A DNA stretch of 64,000 nt from Paenibacillus_AR mesotrionivorans (GTDB lineage: Bacteria > Bacillota > Bacilli > Paenibacillales > NBRC-103111), in assembly GCF_046098205.1 (NCBI RefSeq), contig NZ_JBJURJ010000004.1, positions 1-64,000 of the forward strand, in the 5' to 3' direction. The notes under the pieces are model-generated. The model was not told the origin of the DNA, ran no database searches, and saw nothing but the letters and a program-made list of their open reading frames with translations. This document shows positions 25,656-35,208 of the stretch, one piece after another. The stretch's first letter is position 1; each line of letters begins with the position of its first letter. A program made the translations under genes and the position numbers.

Positions 25656-25930
25656 GCGCCAGAGCTTGGGGCGCGGTGAGGACAGTATCGGAGCAGTTTG
25701 CCTTGAAGGAATGCAAGTCCGGCCGGGAGCCGGCGGCTGTGGTGCCGCGGCAGGTCAGATTTGATAAGGCGGATGTACGATGTTGAGCTGTCTTGAACCG
25801 GCGCAAGCTGACGAGGTGAAGGTGTTCGGATTTTTCGGCGGGGACCTTCCGGTCTGAAGAAAGTACACATCCAGGCCGTTAAGCTGGAAGGCAAATCGGC
25901 GCGGGCAACCGGCCGCACAAGATTCCAGCA
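25656..25930 (+). ncRNA. glmS ribozyme/riboswitch (GlcN6P-activated self-cleaving RNA)
   Basis: The conserved core is recognisable: GCGCC at the cleavage site (A25655/G25656); P1 strands GAGCTTG and CAAGCTGACGAGG; a P2.1-like arm (GAAGGTG, ACCTTC); the invariant TTTTTCGGCGGG; and a final P4 stem GCTGGAA/TTCCAGC. It lies about 280 bp before the glmS ATG and should cleave the mRNA when glucosamine-6-phosphate is high. Unusually, P1 is closed not by a short loop but by roughly 130 nt containing its own hairpins (for example CGGCCGGGAGCCG). Confidence 0.82.
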
Positions 25931-26211
25931 GGATGCTTGATGAATATTGAACTTGCCGTCCGTGTGGATACGGATGTGCTATATAGCGTTGCCTAGTTTG
26001 ATGAGCCCCCATCTTTGAAAAATTTCTATATGGGGACCCTGGTTTCACATTGTTAAAAACGGGAATGGGAAATGACGCTATAAGTCTGTCTGCTTGGCCT
26101 GATTTGGCTTATAGGAAAGCCTCCATGCCTTTTTTCTCGAAAAAAAGGACATCCGGAAGGTCTGTTCAGTTCTGCTCTTATGAAAACTTAAAACAAATGG
26201 AGGAATTATAT

Positions 26212-28041
26212 ATGTGCGGTATTGTAGGTTATGTGGGTAAACGGGATTCCAAGGATATTTTGATCGAGGGTTTGAAGAAGCTGGAGTACCGGGGTTATGA
26301 CTCCGCGGGGGTAGCGGTATTCACCCAAAACGGGCTCGAGGTCCGCAAAACCAAAGGCCGTCTGGCGGTTCTGGAATCCGCATTGGATGAGAAGCCGCTG
26401 CATGGCTCCATCGGCATCGGGCACACCCGCTGGGCAACCCACGGTAAACCCTCCGATGTGAACTCCCACCCTCATACAGACAACGCCCTTAAGTTTTCTG
26501 TGGTGCATAACGGCATCATCGAAAACTACATGACATTGAAGGATGAGCTGATCGCAGGCGGCGCTAACTTTGTCTCCGAAACCGATACAGAGGTCATTGC
26601 CCATCTGATCGCTTCCGTTTATGAAGGGGACATCGTGAAGGCTGTACAAAAGGCCGTTTCCCGTATGCGCGGCGCTTTTGCCCTGGGAGTATTGACCGAA
26701 TATGAACCGGAGAAGCTGGTGGCTGTACGTCTGGCCAGCCCGCTGATTATCGGTGTAGGCGAAGGGGAAAACTTCATCGGCTCCGACATTCCGGCGATCC
26801 TGGAGCACACACGGAACGTATACATTTTGAACGACGGCGAAATGGCTCTTTTGACAAAAGACGGCGTCGAATTGATGACAATCGAGGGGAACTTTATTTC
26901 CCGGGAATTATTCCATGTCGATTGGGATATTACTACTGCTGAAAAAGCCGGATTTGATCACTTCATGCTGAAGGAAATTCATGAGCAGCCGAAGGCTTAC
27001 CGTGACACAATGGGAGCACGTCTGAACGACGAGGGTACTGCCGTCCAGCTGCCTGAATTGAAGCTGACTGCCGAGCAAATCAAGGGTATCAGCCGGATTC
27101 ATATCGTGGCCTGCGGCACCGCTTATCATGCAGGTCTCGTCGGCAAAAATATGATTGAACAATTGGCCCGTATCCCGGTGGAAACCGATGTGGCCTCCGA
27201 ATACCGCTACCGCAGCCCGATTATCACCAAGGATACCCTGGTAATCGTGGTGAGCCAGTCCGGCGAAACCGCCGACACTCTGGCCGCTCTGCGCGAAGCC
27301 AAACGCAACGGTGCCCATGTTCTGGCCATCACTAACGTGGTAGGCAGCTCGGTAGCCCGTGAAGCGGACAGCGTAATCGTAACCTGGGCGGGCCCGGAAA
27401 TCGCCGTGGCTTCCACCAAGGCATATACGTCCCAGTTGATCGCTTTCTCCCTGTTCTCCCTGTTCCTGGCGCAAACCCTGGGCACTCAAACAACAGAAGC
27501 GATTACCGAAACCATCACTGCCATGAAGCAGCTGCCGGAGCAGGTGGAAAGCATCCTGGCCCGGGGCGACGAAATCAAGGCGTATGCCGAGGAAATCGCC
27601 AAGCACAAGGACCTGTTCTTCATAGGCCGCGGCGTGGATTATGCCGTTGCCCTAGAAGGCTCCCTGAAGCTGAAGGAAATTTCCTACATCCACTCCGAAG
27701 CCTATCCGGCCGGTGAGCTGAAGCACGGCACCCTGGCCTTGATCGAAGAAGGCGTTCCAGTCATCGCCTTGGCGGTGCAGGAGGATCTCTTCGAAAAAAC
27801 CGTCAGCAACGTCAAGGAAGTCAAAGCCCGCGGCGCTCACGTCCTGGGCCTCGGCCAAGAAGGCCACGAGGAGCTGCCCAAGGCTGTGGATCAAGTATTC
27901 AGCATCCCGCGCACCGTCAGCCTGCTGACCCCGGCCCTCTCTGTAGTGCCGCTGCAGCTGCTGGCCTACTACGCCTCCCTGGCCCTGGGCCACGATGTAG
28001 ATAAGCCGCGTAACCTGGCGAAGAGCGTTACGGTGGAGTAA
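26212..28041 (+). CDS. glmS: Glutamine-fructose-6-phosphate aminotransferase (isomerizing) GlmS
   Basis: A 609-residue enzyme making glucosamine-6-phosphate from fructose-6-phosphate and glutamine. ATG 26212 after GGAGG gives MCGIVGYVG with Cys2 as the glutaminase nucleophile. The frame is open from 26050, but that part is leader RNA. It contains GHTRWATHGKPSDVNSHPH, two SIS isomerase domains (VSQSGETADT) and the C-terminal KPRNLAKSVTVE, whose codons form the TnsD recognition site in Tn7 systems. A Tn7-like element begins 25 bp after the stop. Expression is controlled by the upstream ribozyme. Confidence 0.97.
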   Translation: MCGIVGYVGKRDSKDILIEGLKKLEYRGYDSAGVAVFTQNGLEVRKTKGRLAVLESALDEKPLHGSIGIGHTRWATHGKPSDVNSHPHTDNALKFSVVHNGIIENYMTLKDELIAGGANFVSETDTEVIAHLIASVYEGDIVKAVQKAVSRMRGAFALGVLTEYEPEKLVAVRLASPLIIGVGEGENFIGSDIPAILEHTRNVYILNDGEMALLTKDGVELMTIEGNFISRELFHVDWDITTAEKAGFDHFMLKEIHEQPKAYRDTMGARLNDEGTAVQLPELKLTAEQIKGISRIHIVACGTAYHAGLVGKNMIEQLARIPVETDVASEYRYRSPIITKDTLVIVVSQSGETADTLAALREAKRNGAHVLAITNVVGSSVAREADSVIVTWAGPEIAVASTKAYTSQLIAFSLFSLFLAQTLGTQTTEAITETITAMKQLPEQVESILARGDEIKAYAEEIAKHKDLFFIGRGVDYAVALEGSLKLKEISYIHSEAYPAGELKHGTLALIEEGVPVIALAVQEDLFEKTVSNVKEVKARGAHVLGLGQEGHEELPKAVDQVFSIPRTVSLLTPALSVVPLQLLAYYASLALGHDVDKPRNLAKSVTVE

Positions 28042-28057
28042 GGAATAATACAAATAG

Positions 28058-28065
28058 AGCCGAGC
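28058..28065 (+). other. Left remnant of the split glmS terminator and target-site copy
   Basis: AGCCGAGC is the outer 5' arm of the native glmS terminator hairpin; the matching arm GCCCGGCT and its T run now lie at about 54311-54324 beyond the transposon. CGAGC (28061-28065) is the 5-bp target duplication repeated at 54280-54284. Confidence 0.8.
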
Positions 28066-28076
28066 TGTCAGATGAT

Positions 28077-28153
28077 AAAAAAGTGTGGAACCAGTAAAAA
28101 AACTATGGAACTAGTTAAAAAAGTATGGAACCAGTAAAAAAACTGTGGAACCA
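28077..28153 (+). repeat. Four TnsB-binding sites, glmS-proximal end
   Basis: Four tandem sites with an exact 20-bp period (cores AAGTGTGGAA, AACTATGGAA, AAGTATGGAA, AACTGTGGAA at 28081, 28101, 28121, 28141), each preceded by an A run and followed by CCAG/CTAG/CCAC. They closely resemble TnsB sites of E. coli Tn7, and the dense packing matches a Tn7 right end. Confidence 0.9.
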
Positions 28154-28169
28154 CTGTAAGGCATCAAGG

Positions 28170-28200
28170 GCCGTCCTAAAGGTGAGGACGGCTCTACTTT
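28170..28200 (+). terminator. Terminator just inside the transposon
   Basis: GCCGTCCT-AAAGGTG-AGGACGGC hairpin followed by CTCTACTTTTG. It lies about 130 bp past the glmS stop and would end glmS transcripts in place of the terminator destroyed by the insertion, also shielding the cargo. Confidence 0.7.
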
Positions 28201-28221
28201 TGTTTGAGTGGAGGCATCAGG

Positions 28222-28425
28222 ATGAATAAAATAGGAGCGAAAATTAGAATCCTTCGAAAACAACTAAATTTAAACCAGAACGATTTTGCAGAGACAATCG
28301 GGATTTCTCAGGGAAGATTGAGTGAAATCGAGCAGGGGAAAACAAGACCATCGGCAGAAACCCTTTACGAATTAAGAAAAAGATTTAATATTGATTTGAA
28401 CTGGCTATTCGATGAGGGACAGTAA
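28222..28425 (+). CDS. Small XRE-family helix-turn-helix protein
   Basis: About 67 residues, essentially one HTH_3 domain (KIGAKIRILRKQLNLNQNDF, then GISQGRLSEIEQGKTRPSAE). ATG 28222 follows GTGGAGGCATCAGG; the frame also opens at 28204. It is the first gene inside the Tn7-like element. With no ligand or dimerisation domain, it is probably a repressor of an element gene, perhaps the GTPase downstream. Confidence is high for the fold, low for the target. Confidence 0.8.
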   Translation: MNKIGAKIRILRKQLNLNQNDFAETIGISQGRLSEIEQGKTRPSAETLYELRKRFNIDLNWLFDEGQ

Positions 28426-28830
28426 TATGGACGGTATATGAGTCGGTCAGAGCCATATAGTAACAAGTGAAGCTTTAATATACAGGGTCATCCTACTATA
28501 CTGAGATATTATTTTGTGCAGAAATAATAAAGTATTAGAATATAAAAAATAATATTATACTGACGCCGCAGCATTAACTAACAGGCAGTTATCTTTAACT
28601 ACAAGTAAAGAGCAACAATTGGCCTTAACGAACAAAGATGAAAAAGCGCACTTGACATTGGAAATTTTTTTAGCCACAATGTAATAAGTACATAAATTCT
28701 CTGCAGCATTGCTCATAGATGTTGGGCAGTGTATGATGCGTCAGAATTGAGATGTGTTCAAAATGGTGAAAATATGCAAGGTACATCGATTACGATGGTT
28801 CCTCGCTATTTCAATATTTGACATGGACTC
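28426..28830. other. Gene-free AT-rich gap before the GTPase gene
   Basis: About 400 bp with no convincing gene. A short stop-bounded frame at about 28571-28685 (LTNRQLSLTTSKEQQLALTN and onward) may be the tail of a lost gene. A TTGACA at 28653 lacks a well-placed -10 box. The sequence AATAAAGTATTAGAA near 28529 resembles the end sites of the second element at 54363, probably by chance in AT-rich DNA. Confidence 0.5.
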
Positions 28831-28859
28831 ACTCTTCTGATGAATCAGAAGAGTTTTTT
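28831..28859 (+). terminator. Hairpin terminator/attenuator directly upstream of the GTPase gene
   Basis: Perfect 10-bp stem ACTCTTCTGA/TCAGAAGAGT with a four-base loop and six T. It ends only 23 bp before the ribosome site of the next gene, and no complete gene precedes it, so it may act as an attenuator or as insulation from upstream transcription. Confidence 0.7.
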
Positions 28860-28897
28860 ATGTGCAATTTAATCCGATTAAAGAGGAGAGAATGCAC

Positions 28898-30946
28898 ATG
28901 GTAGAAATGAACGTCAAGAAAGCGGTCAAGGCAGTAAAAGGGAAGGGGGATCCCGTTGTTTTCACGGGAACGACCAAGAGTGGCAAGACTACAGGAATGT
29001 CCGCATGTGCGAAGAATGAGGGGGTTCAAGAATTTCTAAGTTTACGTGAGGCCAATGGAAAAGGAGGAACATCTGAGGTCGAATTAATCGGCACTGATTG
29101 TATCGCGATTCCGGAAGATAGTCTAATAGTAAGTGCGAAGCTGGGTCTACAGAAAATTTCTGATTGCAGTGATGACAACGAACTGTTAGGGAGTATTCTA
29201 TATTCTGCAGCCAAAGATTTTTCAAAACAGCAGGACCCTGAAGGATTTAAAAATAAGATTCAAAAAACGCTTCAAAACACGTTGCAACATCCGTCTAATG
29301 ACTCGCTTGGTTATAAAATCAAAGGAATTACGGAGCAACATATCAACCAAGTGCTCAATTTGTTAAATCAGTTTCCTATTGATGAAGTCATGAACGTTTA
29401 TAATGAAATGATTGCAAAAACCCCCAAAAAGGGCCAGCAGGGGATTCGGATTTTTATTGAACTCATTTCAAGTAAACCGAGTCTTTCATATCTTATTGAG
29501 GCTTTTTGGAATTTGATAGTGGAGATTATAAACCAAGATGTGAAAGAGCTACGGGATGATCTTGTACAAAGTGGAGCAGACTTTGAGGCAGATGGCGAAG
29601 AGTTCATAATTGTGTTAAATCAATCGAATAAAGACAACAAACTCGTTAAAACGCTATTACAAAGTGAAGATGGCTCCAAGGAATATCTCATATCTGAGTT
29701 CTCTTTGATTTTTAGAGGAGCTGAAGGCCTCTTTCAAGGGTCAAACCGTCAACTATTGACGGTTGTAGAATATAACGGACAGAATATCAGATGCTTACGT
29801 CTTATTGACACACAAGGCCTCTTCCATGCGACAGGGGTGAAATCAAAGGAAGAATCTGAACGGATTATTGATATGCTATCGCAATATCACAGCAATAAAC
29901 TTGTCATTGTCATAAATTCGCACATTACAGACACGGTAAAGGATGGGTACGAAGCGATTCGTATGATGCTTCAGGAGACGAACCGCGAGATTGAAATATA
30001 CCTTTTGTACACCCACTGGGATGAGTACCTCAAAACGTACAGTCAGCAAAGACGTGGAGCAAGCAAATTTGATAGGGGTCAAGAAACGGTGGACTGGGAA
30101 CAAAAATTTAAAACTGCACTAGCTGATCAGGAAGAAATGATTGAAATGTTACGAGCAAGTTTGGAATCGAATCAAGCTAAGAAAAAACCCAAATTAATGG
30201 GGGTCTATCGCGCGGCCATTCTGACTGACCCAGATAATAAAATGGAGGATTTCTTAGAAGCTAAAGATTTCGTCTATCCAGAGGCACTGAATCGGCTTCT
30301 GAATGACCTGTTGAATGAACAAGCGAAGCATGGATCAAAACCGAAGGTAACTGAAGGGATCGAACGTTGTATTCAGGTAGATTTGAGTCAAGTATCTAAA
30401 TCAAATATCAGCAGCTTGTATAACAACTTAGTTGTCGATTGTAAAGGATTAAAACTGTATGCATCCACGGTGAGAGCGTGCATTAGAAAGTGGTGCAAAT
30501 CTGGAACGAAACATAAATCTAATGTAGTAGTACCCAATGATTATGGCTATGCGCATATCGAAACGGAATTCGTTCAAGAAATTCGAAATTACACGTTGAA
30601 CATGTTGAAAAATCGATTCCAAATTGATGCAACTTCTTATATTCCTGATGAAACAGATCGGGAGAAATTTAGGGAAGAACTCACCAGATATCTATTTAAT
30701 TCACAGGAAGTGGGTCGTGAGGTTGCGGAGTTGATTGGAAAAGAAGCTCATATCAATGGGTTCGAGAAAAATAAAGGGTTCGCTTATCAGTATGATCGGT
30801 TTAAGGATATGCTCCAGTACACACAGGATCAATATTTTAATAATCCTGTTATTGATCCTACTCCAACATTTGCTTCCATTCTAAACCAAGCGTTACAAAA
30901 TTGTGTGCGTCAATATGTCGATGCAAACTGCATAATGGTCTATTGA
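28898..30946 (+). CDS. Uncharacterised large P-loop GTPase-like protein (cargo, possible defence)
   Basis: About 682 residues, ATG 28898 after AGAGGAG. GTPase motifs in order: G1 GTTKSGKT (24-31), G3 DTQG (304-307) in CLRLIDTQGLFHATGVKS, and THWD (372-375) at the G4 position in place of NKxD, after a hydrophobic LVIVINSH strand. About 270 residues separate G1 and G3, far more than in small GTPases, so a helical domain is inserted, as in some dynamin-like or immunity-type GTPases. It has no partner gene in its unit and is followed by a terminator. No known name; antiphage function is inferred only from its place in a defence-rich Tn7-like element. Confidence 0.75.
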   Translation: MVEMNVKKAVKAVKGKGDPVVFTGTTKSGKTTGMSACAKNEGVQEFLSLREANGKGGTSEVELIGTDCIAIPEDSLIVSAKLGLQKISDCSDDNELLGSILYSAAKDFSKQQDPEGFKNKIQKTLQNTLQHPSNDSLGYKIKGITEQHINQVLNLLNQFPIDEVMNVYNEMIAKTPKKGQQGIRIFIELISSKPSLSYLIEAFWNLIVEIINQDVKELRDDLVQSGADFEADGEEFIIVLNQSNKDNKLVKTLLQSEDGSKEYLISEFSLIFRGAEGLFQGSNRQLLTVVEYNGQNIRCLRLIDTQGLFHATGVKSKEESERIIDMLSQYHSNKLVIVINSHITDTVKDGYEAIRMMLQETNREIEIYLLYTHWDEYLKTYSQQRRGASKFDRGQETVDWEQKFKTALADQEEMIEMLRASLESNQAKKKPKLMGVYRAAILTDPDNKMEDFLEAKDFVYPEALNRLLNDLLNEQAKHGSKPKVTEGIERCIQVDLSQVSKSNISSLYNNLVVDCKGLKLYASTVRACIRKWCKSGTKHKSNVVVPNDYGYAHIETEFVQEIRNYTLNMLKNRFQIDATSYIPDETDREKFREELTRYLFNSQEVGREVAELIGKEAHINGFEKNKGFAYQYDRFKDMLQYTQDQYFNNPVIDPTPTFASILNQALQNCVRQYVDANCIMVY

Positions 30947-30998
30947 CGATGGTCAAGGGCCAGGATTAATCGAATCAGAACCCACTTTAATGAAACAT

Positions 30999-31033
30999 AA
31001 GGCATGCATTCAGAATTGAGTGCATGCCTTTTC
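30999..31033 (+). terminator. Terminator of the GTPase gene and group IIC intron target
   Basis: AAGGCATGCA and TGCATGCCTT form a 10-bp stem followed by TTTT. The group II intron begins four bases later, which is the insertion preference of class IIC introns. Confidence 0.85.
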
Positions 31034-31036
31034 ATA

Positions 31037-32912
31037 GTACGCCCAGCATGGGCGTCATCTTTAGGGTGAAAGTCCCGAACGGGGGCTGGCGAGCGCCTAC
31101 CGTAGCCAAAGGCAAGGGTGTCTGTCGCGAGGCGGAATCTGAAGGAAGCCGGAGGCAAATGCACGGGCCAAGGTACACGAACCCAATTCGAGGCAGTGTT
31201 AGTCGGATGAGTCTCCTAGACAAGATAAAATCCGAAGCCGCCAAGGGCTGACGCTGTAAACTTGGGTGGCCGCGGGCAGACAGATGACGCTCTTATCTGG
31301 GGAGGCCTGCGGAATACGCGAAGTCATTTCGTAACCGTGGTTGAAAGACCGCGCTGAATCCGCAGGAGTCAGCAGAAGCCATAGTACGGAAGTACGGGAC
31401 GCCGGAAAACGGAAGGGCCGAACCGAAAGGAGAGAGGAAACCGATGCGTTCGCGTGAAGAGCAACAACAGCCGAATATCTCACAAGAGAACTCGCAGCAA
31501 AGAGAAGCGGTGAAGCCGTCAGGGTATGCTGGAGTGCCGAGTTCTTCACCGGCACAAGTCGACCTTTCCTCTCGCGAAGTCCAGAATGACGTATTGGAGC
31601 GAATGCTCGAAGGAGACAACCTACTTGCCTACAAGCAAGTGGTACAGAACGGAGGAGCCCCCGGGGTGGACCGTGTAACGGTAGCGGAGCTACAAGCTTA
31701 CCTGAAAGCACACTGGGAAACGGTGAAAACCGAGCTTCAAACGGAAACGTACAGACCCATGCCCGTCAGACGGGTGGAAATCCCCAAACCCGGAGGCGGA
31801 GTGAGGCTTCTGGGAATTCCGACCGTGATGGACCGCTTCCTCCAACAAGCCCTTCTGCAAGTGATGAACCCCATCTTTGACGCCACTTTTTCCTGGTACA
31901 GTTACGGTTTTCGACCGGGAAAACGGACCCACGACGCGGTAAAACAAGCCCAACGTTATATCCAAAGCGGCCTGCGATGGACGGTGGATATGGACTTGGA
32001 GAAGTTCTTTGACCGGGTAAACCACGACATCCTCATGGCAAGGGTTGCAAGAAGAGTGACGGACAAACGTGTCCTGAAGGTTATTCGAGCTTACCTGAAC
32101 GCGGGAGTGATGGACGATGGCGTATGCCAGAAAACAGAAGAAGGAACACCGCAAGGTGGTCCACTGAGTCCGCTCTTGGCAAACATCCTGTTGGATGACT
32201 TGGACAAAGAACTGACCAAGAGGGGATTGAAGTTCGTCCGCTACGCGGACGACTGCAACATCTTCGTGGGGAGCAAACGCGCAGGGGAACGGGTCATGGA
32301 ATCGGTGGTCCGATTTGTAGAGGGGAAAGCTGAAACTGAAAGTGAACCGGGAAAAGAGTGCGGTAGACCGTCCATGGAACCGGAAGTTCCTGGGGTTTAG
32401 TTTCCTGTCGAACAAGCAGGCAACAATTCGATTAGCTCCGAAAACGATCTCTCGATTGAAAGAGAAGATTCGGGAGTTAACGGAGCGGAGAAAGCCGATC
32501 CCGATGGAAGAGCGAATCCGGCGGCTAAATCGCTATATCCTTGGCTGGCTAGGTTATTACAAGCTGGCCGCAGCCAAGAAGCATTGCGAACAGTTCGACC
32601 AATGGATTCGCCGAAGGCTGCGCATGTGCCTATGGAAGCAATGGAAACGAGTGCGAACCCGAATCCGCGAGCTTCGAGCACTAGGGGTTCCAGAATGGGC
32701 CTGCCTCATGATGGCAAACTCCCGCAGAGGACCGTGGGAAATGTCCCGGAACACAAACAATGCCCTTCCGACTTCCTACTGGGAAGCAAAAGGGCTCAGA
32801 AGTATGCTGACTCGTTACTTGGAACTTTGTTAACCTTTTGGAACCGCCGTATGCGGACCCGCATGTACGGTGGTGTGAGAGGACGGGGGCTAGGCGCCCC
32901 CTCCTACTCGAT
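31037..32912 (+). mobile_element. Group IIC intron with degenerate maturase
   Basis: The 5' RNA domain I begins GTACGCCCAGCATGGGCG, where most relatives begin GTGCG. Domain V is at about 32840-32873 (CGCCGTATGCGG ... CCGCATGTACGGTGG) and domain VI follows, ending ACTCGAT near 32912. The reverse transcriptase is encoded in domain IV. Insertion directly behind a terminator hairpin fits class C. The altered third base and the frameshifted maturase suggest that the intron is no longer mobile by itself. Confidence 0.85.
31444..32833 (+). pseudogene. ltrA: Group II intron reverse transcriptase/maturase, frameshifted
   Basis: The first part (31444 to about 32326) carries the RT domain with IPKPGGGVRLLGIPTVMDR, GFRPGKRTHDAV and the catalytic FVRYADD. 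The second part, in the next frame, carries the end of RT, domain X (RLNRYILGWLGYYKLA) and a C-terminal segment (ANSRRGPWEM ... NALPTSYW) typical of class C maturases. The frames join if one A is removed from AAA at 32326-32328, so a single-base insertion has split the gene. A sequencing error in this short run would give the same picture. Confidence 0.85.
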
Positions 32913-32913
32913 T

Positions 32914-33290
32914 GCCTTACGCCATCGAACAGATCTCTGTCTGCGCTAAACTAAAGGGCAGCATTAGGAAGTGTTCTTGTTTCTGAGCGTATAAAGAATG
33001 AATTTGAGCAACGCCAAATAACGGGGATTCAATTCGCTCCTGTCTTTAAGTAGGCGATAAACCTTTTGAAATTAGACATGAAAATGAATTTTATATGAGA
33101 TGATAGTTACAAGTTATTCTATGTCGCTTCCGAGTGCTGAAATAATATCTACTTGCGATTACTGTGGGAGAGAAACTTTTGATAGTAATAAGTGTTCGTT
33201 TCTCTCAGTTTATAACTTTATTTTCACGGGACAAAAATACAGAAAACGACCGCCAAGGGTCGCTAAAGTTATTCGTAATTCATTGTAAAC
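32914..33290. other. Gap with a short gene remnant
   Basis: A stop-bounded frame ending at about 33051 (VLVSERIKNEFEQRQITGIQ then FAPVFK) looks like the C-terminus of a lost protein, possibly an immunity-type domain, but it is too short to name. The rest has no supported gene; a 62-codon frame at 33100 has no ribosome site worth noting. Confidence 0.4.
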
Positions 33291-33293
33291 TAT

Positions 33294-33932
33294 TTAATTT
33301 CCCGTTTTCGCCCAATTTGCTAGTATCTCTTCGTCGGTCTTTTTATCATTTACATTTCCTGAAAAACAAAAACTAATATTCTTATCGTCTTTGAATTTTG
33401 AATACAAATCTGGCAGTAAGATTCTTGCTTTGTTATCGTTGTAATCACTTCTTTGGGCTAATTCCCCGTTAGATTTAATCCCATTCCTTCTAACTTTGAA
33501 ACAATACACTTTATTTGGATTTTCCGAGTCACTTCTGCTTAATGAAGATACCATTACACTCAATTGGTCCTTACCTTTGTTATCCATCACTTCTACGGGA
33601 ATAAACCTCGAGAAATTTTCGTTGAACTGCTGCAGTATATCCCTTAGGTTTTCACTGAATTGGATATTAAAATACTCCCGAAGCGTTTTTACGTCAACAA
33701 GTAGTCCGCTAGAATTGGCTTCCACTTGCAAGCTGCTGCTCACGTCAATCCGCCTTAAAAATTCTAATTTCACGAGTGCGTATGGGTTCTGCTTCTTTTC
33801 CTTTTCCGCAAACAACTTTACTAATATGATAAACTCCTCATTTTTGTATTTAAAAATAAACGAGTCAATTACCCATCCTTTTGCTTCCATATCACTTTTT
33901 AGTAACTTCAAATCCCCAAACACGTTAGCCAC
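33294..33932 (-). CDS. DUF6037-like protein of unknown function
   Basis: A 212-residue soluble protein beginning at GTG 33932 after GGAGGG. The N-terminal block (KLLKSDMEAKGWVIDSFIFK, then EEFIILVKLF) and the LKTLREYFNI-like centre resemble a family I associate with DUF6037, which is frequent in variable islands; that name is from memory and not verified. There are no transmembrane segments or known catalytic motif. It lies on the opposite strand to the tns genes, next to another orphan gene. A defence-related role is possible, not shown. Confidence 0.65.
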   Translation of the reverse strand: MANVFGDLKLLKSDMEAKGWVIDSFIFKYKNEEFIILVKLFAEKEKKQNPYALVKLEFLRRIDVSSSLQVEANSSGLLVDVKTLREYFNIQFSENLRDILQQFNENFSRFIPVEVMDNKGKDQLSVMVSSLSRSDSENPNKVYCFKVRRNGIKSNGELAQRSDYNDNKARILLPDLYSKFKDDKNISFCFSGNVNDKKTDEEILANWAKTGN

Positions 33933-34055
33933 CTTTGCTTCCCTCCTATGCAGATATCTCCAATTTACGATTCTAAACTAGTTCCACCCACGTCGGGACA
34001 TAGCTAAAAGTCGGCCTATATCCGCTTAATTGGCGTAGTTTCGCTTTGTTTCTGT

Positions 34056-34991
34056 TTATTCCACCATTGGAATTGTAAAGCCCTGACGTTCCAGTTCCTC
34101 GGGAATGAACATGAGGTCAAACCCGTTTAGATGCGCGAATATGTACATAAATATAAGCATGTAGTTAGCAGCCAGGCCAATAGCGGCCACGTTGTTAGCG
34201 TGGTCACTTACGCCAATGATTATTGATCCTACGTTTCCCTCGGTTTCATATAACGGTTCAAATGCTCCGCTCTCTCCGTGGGCGTATTCGCTTGTGTACT
34301 TGTAGATGGCTATATATTCTGCTTCAAATGAGAAGTCGGGAAAACCGATAATTTCTTTTTCGGGGAATCCACGTTGTATTTTTTCGGTATCATCCAGCGC
34401 TTGAGCACGTTTTATCATGGCGTTAATTTTAGTCCATTCGCGATTCCTTGAGCTTGTTGTATATGGGTAATCGTGTTCGTATTCATTAAAGTCATTTGTA
34501 AGACGTTCTTTCGTTTCGTCGGAAAATAATTCGTCAACGGTCTTACCCTTTGCGGTTTGACGCTTCTTGTACGCTTCCCAGTATGTATGGACGGAATACC
34601 GTGAAACCTTGTAATATTCTGCCCAAGCGTTCCGTTCGATTGCGTCACCGTTTATATCCTTGCACAACCATAAATACGCAAGGTCAATTAGCGATTCAAG
34701 CATAGAACGGCAGATAATTAGCGCGGGATTGCAATACCCAATTTTAGTAAGTTGGTAAATACTGCAACCTAACTGATAAGTGTGCGCAATTACAAAATGG
34801 CTAATCATGCGTAATTGATCGGTATTCTTGAACTTACTTTTGTCCATATCGGCTAGCATGATTTCGCAGGTTTGAAGCATAATGATTAGGTTTTTATACT
34901 TATCGGCTGGAGCGAACCGTAAGGCCTTCGTTTCCTCGATTTCCCTGCCCCAACGTTCATAAATTTCAACTTTATCCAATTTCTTCACCAT
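34056..34991 (-). CDS. DUF5677-like protein
   Basis: A 311-residue, mainly helical protein, ATG 34991 after GGAGGG. The block SHFVIAHTYQLGCSIYQLTK followed by NPALIICRSMLESLIDLAYL is the DUF5677 pattern, an all-helical family with HEPN-like features found in mobile islands. A C-terminal EYAHGESGAFEP segment contains a conserved-looking histidine. It stands alone with its own ribosome site. Function unknown. Confidence 0.7.
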   Translation of the reverse strand: MVKKLDKVEIYERWGREIEETKALRFAPADKYKNLIIMLQTCEIMLADMDKSKFKNTDQLRMISHFVIAHTYQLGCSIYQLTKIGYCNPALIICRSMLESLIDLAYLWLCKDINGDAIERNAWAEYYKVSRYSVHTYWEAYKKRQTAKGKTVDELFSDETKERLTNDFNEYEHDYPYTTSSRNREWTKINAMIKRAQALDDTEKIQRGFPEKEIIGFPDFSFEAEYIAIYKYTSEYAHGESGAFEPLYETEGNVGSIIIGVSDHANNVAAIGLAANYMLIFMYIFAHLNGFDLMFIPEELERQGFTIPMVE

Positions 34992-35208
34992 GCCGGTCCC
35001 TCCACAAAAAAATCCCGAATTATTACATTTTCTTCGTGCCGTGGCCGAATCCCTTCTTAATCAAATCAACAAAATACACCGTAAATACATAAGGGGAAGA
35101 GGGGAATGAATTAATCACGATCGCTCCGGCAACGCAACCAAATCAATAAGTATAAAATATCCGAAAACGGATAATTACTATACTATAAACGGAAAGGAGA
35201 GAGATTAT

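Noticed and set aside
25571..25786. A 71-codon frame upstream of glmS.
   Set aside because: It coincides with the glmS ribozyme and has no ribosome site.
26050..26211. N-terminal extension of the GlmS frame.
   Set aside because: GlmS must begin Met-Cys for its glutaminase nucleophile, and GGAGG precedes ATG 26212.
33100..33288. A 62-codon frame with a CxxC pair.
   Set aside because: No ribosome site and no family resemblance; the region looks like decayed cargo.
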